Assembly (NCBI GenBank): GCA_022793565.1
Contig: JAAWDC010000114.1
Location: forward strand, 1-5,713
Length of the DNA: 5,713 bases
Direction of reading: 5' to 3'
Source: Bacilli bacterium
GTDB taxonomy: Bacteria; Bacillota_I; Bacilli_A; RF39; UBA660
The notes below the pieces were generated by a model. It did no database searches. It was not told the origin of the DNA and saw nothing but the letters and a program-made list of their open reading frames with translations. The position numbers and the translations under genes are program-made. Of the stretch, positions 1 to 4,185 are shown piece after piece. Position 1 is the stretch's first letter. Every line of letters starts with the position of its first letter.

Positions 1-543
1 ATCAATGGGAATGGGAATCTCGTATTTGTCCCAGCCTTAATTAGTATAATGACAATGATGACAACATTTAGTTATGATGAGTATAATAAAAGTGATGCCT
101 ACATTTCCACTTTGCCAAAGGGGAAAAGGAATGCAGTAAGATCAAAGTATATATCAACTCTTATAATTGCTTTATCATCTTTGATATTAACTTTCCTAAT
201 GTCTATAATAATAGAATTAACAAAAAATCACATAGAAGTAGAAGGAATACTATCTTCTACTGTAGGATGTGGAGTAGGTGTAATCTTGTTTCAATCAGTT
301 TCTTATCCATTCATCTATAAGTATGGAGTTGAAAAAGGTAGGATCGCTATATTTGTAGGAATTTTCGCAATCTCTATCATTGCATCCGTCCTGATGAAAA
401 ATGGCATTTCAAATTCCGTTCCCGAAAACGTAATCACGATACTTAACAATTACTGGATAATGATAATACCAATAGTTATGGTAACAGTTTTATGGATCTC
501 TTATAAAATATCAGAGCATATTTATATAAAGAAAGAGTTTTAA
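1..543 (+). CDS. ABC-2 type transporter permease (5'-truncated)
   Basis: The reading frame is open from the first base of the window to TAA at 541-543, giving 180 residues without the true N-terminus; an in-frame ATG at 49 falls inside a membrane segment and is unlikely to be the start. About five hydrophobic segments are visible (roughly residues 7-25, 51-71, 85-107, 115-132 and 151-170 of the partial protein). Between the first two lies the motif FSYDEYNKSDAYISTLP followed by a basic stretch and SKYI, the conserved signature of the ABC2_membrane_5 permease family (Pfam PF13346), whose members are usually a little over 200 residues, so only a few dozen residues seem to be missing. Such permeases sit in the cytoplasmic membrane and pair with a separate ATPase, usually encoded next to them; here it would lie upstream, outside the window. 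The substrate cannot be told. The family call is from motif memory, not a search. Confidence 0.82.
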   Translation: MNGNGNLVFVPALISIMTMMTTFSYDEYNKSDAYISTLPKGKRNAVRSKYISTLIIALSSLILTFLMSIIIELTKNHIEVEGILSSTVGCGVGVILFQSVSYPFIYKYGVEKGRIAIFVGIFAISIIASVLMKNGISNSVPENVITILNNYWIMIIPIVMVTVLWISYKISEHIYIKKEF

Positions 544-545
544 AT

Positions 546-568
546 AAGAAGTCAGAATGACTTCTTTT
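546..568 (+). terminator. Hairpin, probable terminator after the permease gene
   Basis: AAGAAGTCA (546-554) and TGACTTCTT (558-566) are perfect 9-base complements around a three-base loop, starting three bases after the permease stop codon and followed by TTCC. The T-run is poor, so termination may be partial. The ATG at 557 lies in the loop and right arm, which argues against its use as a start for the next gene. Confidence 0.55.
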
Positions 569-588
569 CCTATGAAAAAAAGCCTGAG

Positions 589-617
589 TTGCCAGGAATT
601 TCAGAATATGATATATA
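589..617 (+). promoter_or_regulatory. Candidate sigma-A promoter for the nucleosidase gene
   Basis: TTGCCA (589-594, five of six consensus bases) is separated by 17 bases from TATATA (612-617), which is preceded by a TGn extended -10 element at 609-611. Predicted transcription start is near 624, leaving the ribosome binding site at 632-637 on the transcript. A better-looking TATAAT at 625-630 would start the RNA inside the ribosome binding site, so it was not chosen. The region is so A+T-rich that chance matches are possible. Confidence 0.42.
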
Positions 618-631
618 TGTTATATATAATT

Positions 632-637
632 AGGAGG
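632..637 (+). promoter_or_regulatory. Ribosome binding site that sets the start at 644
   Basis: A perfect AGGAGG lies six bases upstream of ATG 644. The only longer in-frame start, ATG 557, lies within a hairpin and has no such site, and the 29 extra residues it would add precede the usual N-terminus of the nucleosidase fold. Confidence 0.9.
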
Positions 638-643
638 AATCAA

Positions 644-1315
644 ATGATTGGGATTAGTGTTGCCACAAAATGGGAATGGGAAAAAACGTTAGAATACTAT
701 AAAAAAAGTACAGCTGAATGTACCCCGTATATATATGGAGATTATTTTATAGAAACAATCGATGGTAAAAAAGTAATTTTTTACAGTACTGGTGTTAGAA
801 AAGTAAATGGAATTGGTGCTAATCAATATATGATTACAAAATTTGATTTAAAAAAGGTAATTGTTATAGGAACAAGTGCTGGGATTGATCCTCAATACAA
901 AAACCTAGATATCATAGTACCAAATCAAGCTGTACAATATGATTGTACAGTAAAAGAAATAGAGCCCCTTTTAAAACAATCTTTCATTGTTGATATTGAT
1001 TTATCAAAGTATAATTTCAGTGGGAAAACAGGGATAATAGGAACAGCAGATAAAGCAGTAGTAATGTGGAAAGATTATCTAGAATTAAAGGAAAATCACA
1101 TTACAATAGCGGATACAGAAGCAGGAGCTATTGCCTATATATGTAAGAAAAACAATGTAGAATGTATCATCATAAAGGGAATTTCTGATTTTCCAACAGA
1201 TGAAAGATTATCGGATAAAATAAAATCTAATGAAGAACAAATTAACGTGTATTTAGAGAATACCCCAAAGGTTATGCAAGAAATTTTAGATCATTATTTA
1301 AACGTATTCTTATAA
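644..1315 (+). CDS. MTA/SAH nucleosidase-family protein (divergent)
   Basis: This 223-residue protein matches the size and layout of the PNP_UDP_1 / 5'-methylthioadenosine-S-adenosylhomocysteine nucleosidase family. Seen in order: an N-terminal strand MIGISVA with Glu11 in the place of the catalytic Glu12 of E. coli MtnN; GTSAG at 76-80, matching the nucleoside-binding GSAGG loop; NLDIIVP at 87-93, like the family's GDIVV strand; ADTEAGAIA at 156-164, with Glu159 matching the ribose-binding Glu174; and ISD at 180-182, with Asp182 matching the proton-donor Asp197. Family enzymes cleave adenine from MTA and SAH in the cytoplasm, recycling methionine and relieving methyltransferase inhibition. 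The usual EMEA motif is replaced by DTEA, and the 25-55 region is unlike MtnN, so the substrate may differ. It appears to have its own promoter; no clear terminator separates it from the dehydrogenase gene 105 bases downstream, so read-through is possible. Fold and catalytic residues look secure; substrate is inferred. Confidence 0.8.
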   Translation: MIGISVATKWEWEKTLEYYKKSTAECTPYIYGDYFIETIDGKKVIFYSTGVRKVNGIGANQYMITKFDLKKVIVIGTSAGIDPQYKNLDIIVPNQAVQYDCTVKEIEPLLKQSFIVDIDLSKYNFSGKTGIIGTADKAVVMWKDYLELKENHITIADTEAGAIAYICKKNNVECIIIKGISDFPTDERLSDKIKSNEEQINVYLENTPKVMQEILDHYLNVFL

Positions 1316-1409
1316 TACTTTATGGAAGGAAAAGTAAATAAGTAAAAAACACAAAGAAACAATCATAAAAAAATTTAAAATGTGACACTATATAACCATA
1401 GATAATAAA

Positions 1410-1415
1410 AGGAGG
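1410..1415 (+). promoter_or_regulatory. Ribosome binding site of the dehydrogenase gene
   Basis: AGGAGG lies five bases upstream of ATG 1421. The intergenic stretch 1316-1420 holds no gene and no hairpin; a TATAAC at 1391-1396 could be a -10 but has no -35 at a workable distance, so the promoter of this gene is undetermined. Confidence 0.85.
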
Positions 1416-1420
1416 ATATT

Positions 1421-2305
1421 ATGGATTTAAAGAAATTATTTGGATACGAAGGAAAGAATGTAGTAATTACAGGAGCAGCTTCTGGAATGAGTATGGCAGC
1501 AACAAAATTATTATTAGAGTTGGGTGCCAATGTTTATGCGATTGATATAAACAAAATAGAGTTGCCTGTAACGAAAAGCTATCAGGCAGACTTAAGTAAA
1601 AAGGAAGAAATAGATAAAGTAGTTGAAGAACTACCAGAAAAAATCGTTGCTCTTTTCTTATGCCATGGCATTGCCTATTTTCCAGGAAGAGAAATGTTGG
1701 TTCAAAAAGTAAATTTTTATGGTCAAAAATATATGGTAGAGCAATTACTAGAACGTATAAGTGATCACGGATCAGTAACTTTTATCTCCTCTGTTGGAGG
1801 ATTTGGCTGGCAACAAGTATATGAAAAGGCAGTGGAGTTAATCAATTTGCCCACTTGGGAAGATGCGATGCAATGGTATGAAGAACACCCAGATCTAATT
1901 CAAAGTGCCTATGTATTTGCAAAGCAATGTCTAGAATCCTATGTAACATATAAATGTATGTCTAAAGAATTTATCGATCGTCGAATTAGATTAAATGCAA
2001 TTAATCCAGGAGATACAATCACTGGATTAACAGAAGACTTTAATAAAGCAACGAGCCCAAAAGGGGATGTTAAAGAAGGAGAAGAGATGATTTCTAATAT
2101 TTTCCTAAAAAGTTGGAATGGGTATGCAGCGAAACCAGAGGAAATGGGACATCCTTTAGTAGTAATAGGTAGCAATATTTGCTCTTATATGTCAGGTCAA
2201 TTAATTTATATCGATTTTGGGTTAACATCCACTTGGACCAGTGGGGCTCTATTACACGCAAATGAGAAGTCTATCGAAGAAATATCTAAAGAAGCAAATG
2301 ATTAA
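1421..2305 (+). CDS. Short-chain dehydrogenase/reductase, 3-alpha-HSD/carbonyl reductase-like
   Basis: This 294-residue Rossmann-fold oxidoreductase shows TGAASGM at 17-23 (coenzyme loop), Asp42 at the end of the second strand (favours NAD(H)), DLS at 57-59, CHG at 81-83 in place of NAG, Asn98, Ser124 in ISSVGG, Tyr164 and Lys168 in YVFAK, and NPG at 195-197. The tetrad Asn-Ser-Tyr-Lys is complete. Ser124 and Tyr164 are about 40 residues apart instead of the usual 13 or so, because of an insert rich in Trp, Glu and Tyr; the same kind of spacing occurs in Comamonas 3-alpha-hydroxysteroid dehydrogenase/carbonyl reductase (Ser114, Tyr155, Lys159). The last glycine of TGxxxGxG is Ser24. It runs about 25 residues beyond the usual end of the fold. 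The likely reaction is NAD-dependent alcohol/ketone interconversion in the cytoplasm. A steroid or bile acid substrate is only a possibility; general carbonyl reductase activity is equally open. Confidence 0.85.
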   Translation: MDLKKLFGYEGKNVVITGAASGMSMAATKLLLELGANVYAIDINKIELPVTKSYQADLSKKEEIDKVVEELPEKIVALFLCHGIAYFPGREMLVQKVNFYGQKYMVEQLLERISDHGSVTFISSVGGFGWQQVYEKAVELINLPTWEDAMQWYEEHPDLIQSAYVFAKQCLESYVTYKCMSKEFIDRRIRLNAINPGDTITGLTEDFNKATSPKGDVKEGEEMISNIFLKSWNGYAAKPEEMGHPLVVIGSNICSYMSGQLIYIDFGLTSTWTSGALLHANEKSIEEISKEAND

Positions 2306-2335
2306 AAATTTATATTATAAAAAGATCGTTATATA

Positions 2336-2387
2336 AAAAATCTCATCTAGGTTAGTTTAAAGACTTTCACTAGAGGAGATTTTTTTT
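2336..2387 (+). terminator. Intrinsic terminator after the dehydrogenase gene
   Basis: The arms 2336-2350 and 2370-2384 are complementary over 15 bases with one A-G mismatch (core TCTC...GAGA plus CTAG), around a 19-base loop. The right arm runs into eight T residues (2380-2387). The A-run on the left means it could also act on transcripts from the opposite strand. Confidence 0.88.
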
Positions 2388-2422
2388 AATTTCTAAGTCT
2401 TTGTACACTCTAGAAAAAAATA

Positions 2423-2451
2423 TTGACCCAAAGAGAGTTCTATGGTATAAT
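2423..2451 (+). promoter_or_regulatory. Sigma-A promoter for the cohesin-like gene
   Basis: TTGACC (2423-2428, five of six) and a perfect TATAAT (2446-2451) are 17 bases apart, and TGG at 2443-2445 gives an extended -10. Start of transcription is expected near 2458, leaving a leader of about 45 bases. It lies inside the in-frame upstream extension of the next gene (from TTG 2401), which rules out that longer start. Confidence 0.9.
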
Positions 2452-2502
2452 ACAAGCCACATCTACACAAAAAAGAGCATGGCACAAATTAGGGGGACTA
2501 TA

Positions 2503-3351
2503 ATGAAAAATAAGTGGATAGCAAGTATAATTGCGATAGGATTACTATTAATAGCAACTCCAGTACAAGCACTAGGAACTGCAAAAGTAGAATTCTCTTC
2601 AAAAAGTGAAATTTTAATAGATGAGATCTTCACAGTTGATCTTAGTGTGACAGAAGTAAAAGATACAGAAGATGGTATTGTTAGTATGGGTGGGATTATA
2701 TCGTTTGATCCTACTAGAATAGAATACATTTCAGCTGAGGAAATAGAAGCACCCTATAGATTTCAAATCAATGAACAAAACTATAAAATTGCAGGTGTAG
2801 ATTTCACAATGCAAAATGGGATTCAAGGACCTACCACGATATATAGATTTACCTTTCGTGCCAAAACAGAAGGAATAACATCGATTACACTAGAGGATGC
2901 CAGATTAACAGATCGGGATGATTATTTAGACGTAAGTGTAAAAGAAGTTAAAATACACATTATAAAAAAGACAGAAGATGATTCAGTGATAGAATCCCCA
3001 GTAGAAAAAGAACCAATAGACAAACCATCAGAAGAAGTAGTGAAGGGTGATCAAGAATCAACTTTAAAAAATGAAATAATAACTGAAAATAAAAAAGAAC
3101 AAAAAAATAACAAAACAGAATATCCCCAAAACAAAACAGGAAATGAAAAAGAAGAAGCAAAAGAAAATCATCAAGTATCAAACGAGAATGAAAAAGACAA
3201 AGAAGAGTCTTTAGAACAAAAAAAAGAGAAAATAACTACGAAAGAAGTAGTAGAAAAAACTTCCTCTAAGAAAAAAACAACAACACTTTTAGGACGAATT
3301 CAAAAAGTAATTACAGATATTTTTGAAATGATTAGAAGTATATTTGAATAA
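2503..3351 (+). CDS. Secreted cohesin-like domain protein with Lys/Glu-rich stalk
   Basis: Start ATG 2503 is chosen because AGGGGG (2491-2496) lies six bases upstream and the promoter lies just before it. The 282-residue product begins with a signal peptide (KNK, hydrophobic run about 6-19, likely cleavage after Ala23 in VQA). Residues about 26-153 read as a cohesin-type beta-sandwich: AKVEF, ILIDEIFTVDLSV, GGIISFDPTRIEYI, YKIAGVDF, TIYRFTFRAKTEG and ITSITLEDARL match the strand pattern of cohesins and related carbohydrate-binding folds. Residues about 154-258 are a low-complexity Lys/Glu/Asn/Thr segment, probably an extended stalk or wall-interacting region. The last 20 or so residues (LLGRIQKVITDIFEMIRSIFE is 262-282) look like an amphipathic helix. 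No LPXTG signal, no transmembrane tail and no dockerin are seen. Cohesins bind dockerin modules of partner proteins; whether this one does is unknown. It is a single-gene unit with its own promoter and terminator. Confidence 0.75.
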   Translation: MKNKWIASIIAIGLLLIATPVQALGTAKVEFSSKSEILIDEIFTVDLSVTEVKDTEDGIVSMGGIISFDPTRIEYISAEEIEAPYRFQINEQNYKIAGVDFTMQNGIQGPTTIYRFTFRAKTEGITSITLEDARLTDRDDYLDVSVKEVKIHIIKKTEDDSVIESPVEKEPIDKPSEEVVKGDQESTLKNEIITENKKEQKNNKTEYPQNKTGNEKEEAKENHQVSNENEKDKEESLEQKKEKITTKEVVEKTSSKKKTTTLLGRIQKVITDIFEMIRSIFE

Positions 3352-3385
3352 AAATGGAATTCCACAATTGGAATTCCTTTTTATT
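3350..3385 (+). terminator. Intrinsic terminator after the cohesin-like gene
   Basis: Two copies of GGAATTCC (3356-3363 and 3370-3377) flank a six-base loop and are followed by TTTTTATT; a run of A residues precedes the left arm. It overlaps the stop codon of the gene by a base or two. Each arm is itself self-complementary. Confidence 0.9.
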
Positions 3386-3419
3386 GATAAAAAGCCTCTT
3401 TAAATAGAATTAGATTATA

Positions 3420-3429
3420 TCGTTAACGA
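3420..3429 (+). repeat. Ten-base palindrome TCGTTAACGA
   Basis: A perfect inverted repeat with no loop, in the intergenic region about 60 bases upstream of the next promoter. It could be an operator half-palindrome or chance; nothing else in the window carries it. Confidence 0.3.
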
Positions 3430-3444
3430 ATAAAAATATATGAA

Positions 3445-3474
3445 GGATAAACGGATAAGAACGATAAAGGATAA
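3445..3474 (+). repeat. Short direct repeats, (G/C)GATAA four times
   Basis: GGATAA at 3445, 3453 and 3469 and CGATAA at 3462 recur every 7-9 bases, ending 13 bases before the -35 element of the next gene. Placement fits an upstream regulatory site, but in A+T-rich DNA a chance cluster cannot be excluded. The whole intergenic stretch 3386-3487 holds no gene. Confidence 0.4.
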
Positions 3475-3487
3475 ATAATTTAAGTGC

Positions 3488-3515
3488 TTGTTTTCTTGGA
3501 TGAATATGCTATAAT
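3488..3515 (+). promoter_or_regulatory. Extended -10 promoter for the small membrane protein
   Basis: A perfect TATAAT (3510-3515) is preceded by TGC (3507-3509), an extended -10; a weak -35, TTGTTT (3488-3493), lies 16 bases upstream. Transcription would start near 3522, leaving a leader of about 16 bases that still includes the purine-rich ribosome binding site at 3525-3533. Confidence 0.78.
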
Positions 3516-3537
3516 AAATATAGTAGGTAGGGATAGT

Positions 3538-3966
3538 ATGAAGAAGTTAAGATTAAACAAAAAAGCAGTATGGATTACAGTTGGCATTCTAGCGGCAATA
3601 GGATTAATTATTTTATTAATAATCATTATAAATCCATTTGCGAAGAAGACTGGGTCACAAAAACAAGAGTTTACAGAAAAATTAGAAACAATGGCAGCTG
3701 ATTTTTATGAAAATAATTATTTCAAGCAGGCCGATCCTAATGATTTAAAAAAATTCGAAACCATAGGAATCAAAGTGGATTTAGATAATTTGTCTCGTTG
3801 TGGAAAAGAAGATAGTAAAGTTATTTTAGAACAATTCAAAAATGAGAAAACAAAAAAAGAATGCGATAAAAAACAAACACAAGTTGCTATCTATCCACAA
3901 GCACCGTATGGACAAAAAGACTATAAATTAGAAGTGACATTAGTTTGCGGTTTTGAAGAAGAATAG
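3538..3966 (+). CDS. Small single-pass membrane protein, unknown function
   Basis: I do not recognise this gene by name. ATG 3538 is chosen because the promoter's TATAAT lies at 3510-3515 and AGGTAGGGA (3525-3533) precedes it; the longer in-frame GTG at 3484 would lie upstream of the transcription start. The 142-residue product has a basic N-terminus (KKLRLNKKA), one strongly hydrophobic helix at about 11-33, and then a soluble domain that by the positive-inside rule faces outside. That domain starts with a predicted helix (EFTEKLETMAADFYENNYF), then GIKVDLDNL, and ends with a strand-like part VAIYPQAPYGQKDYKLEVTLVCG. It has three cysteines, Cys88, Cys109 and Cys137, which could form one disulfide and leave one free. 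The pattern FYEN...GIKVxLxNL...IYPxxPYGxxDY feels like a recurring domain in uncultured gut Bacillota, but this is an impression only. It is flanked by its own promoter and terminator, between two exported-protein genes. It could be a pilin-like or envelope-assembly protein; no function is claimed. Confidence 0.78.
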   Translation: MKKLRLNKKAVWITVGILAAIGLIILLIIIINPFAKKTGSQKQEFTEKLETMAADFYENNYFKQADPNDLKKFETIGIKVDLDNLSRCGKEDSKVILEQFKNEKTKKECDKKQTQVAIYPQAPYGQKDYKLEVTLVCGFEEE

Positions 3967-3968
3967 AG

Positions 3969-4009
3969 AAAAAAATAGGTGAAATGAAAAATATTTGACC
4001 TATTTTTTT
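3969..4009 (+). terminator. Intrinsic terminator after the small membrane protein
   Basis: AAAAAAATAGGT (3969-3980) and ACCTATTTTTTT (3998-4009) are perfect 12-base complements; after one G-G mismatch the stem can extend by AAAT/ATTT. Seven T residues end the right arm. The symmetry of the A and T runs allows termination in both directions. Confidence 0.9.
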
Positions 4010-4112
4010 ATGTCAAAAACATAAAGTCTTCAATATATAGAACAAAAAAACAAAGTATTTAAATATAAAAAAATATCCACAGTTTAAAATTAGATGAATT
4101 ATTAAAAAACCA

Positions 4113-4141
4113 TAGATTTTATTAAAAAAGAGTAGTATAAT
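4113..4141 (+). promoter_or_regulatory. Probable promoter for the glycine-rich protein
   Basis: A perfect TATAAT (4136-4141) lies 17 bases after TAGATT (4113-4118), a weak -35 with three of six consensus bases; there is no TGn element. Transcription would start near 4148, giving a leader of about 38 bases. The remaining intergenic stretch 4010-4112 is A-rich and shows nothing I can identify. Confidence 0.62.
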
Positions 4142-4185
4142 TATCTATAGAATAAGAGAGTAAGAAATTTGAAGTGGGTAGTAAT

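Noticed and set aside
625..630. Perfect TATAAT just before the nucleosidase gene
   Set aside because: Transcription would begin at about 637, removing the ribosome binding site from the RNA.
557..643. 29-residue N-terminal extension of the nucleosidase from ATG 557
   Set aside because: The ATG lies in a terminator-like hairpin, has no ribosome binding site, and a perfect AGGAGG precedes ATG 644 where the family fold begins.
1382..1406. Possible promoter GTGACA (1382-1387) with GATAAT (1401-1406) before the dehydrogenase gene
   Set aside because: The spacer is only 13 bases and the start would fall inside the ribosome binding site.
1939..2175. Open frame on the - strand inside the dehydrogenase gene
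   Set aside because: It opposes a well-supported conserved gene and has no promoter or ribosome binding site of its own.
2401..2502. 34-residue N-terminal extension of the cohesin-like protein
   Set aside because: The extension contains the consensus promoter; starting at 2503 gives a proper signal peptide and a good ribosome binding site.
2463..3181. Two open frames on the - strand inside the cohesin-like gene (2463-2729 and 2960-3181)
   Set aside because: The second is Leu/Phe-rich only because it is the complement of Lys/Glu codons; neither has initiation signals.
3484..3537. 18-residue N-terminal extension of the small membrane protein from GTG 3484
   Set aside because: It spans the -35 and -10 elements, so it would not be on the transcript; ATG 3538 gives a typical basic N-terminus before the membrane helix.
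4073..4081. ATATCCACA, one base from the DnaA box consensus
   Set aside because: It is a single imperfect copy with no cluster, no A+T-rich unwinding element context and no replication genes nearby.
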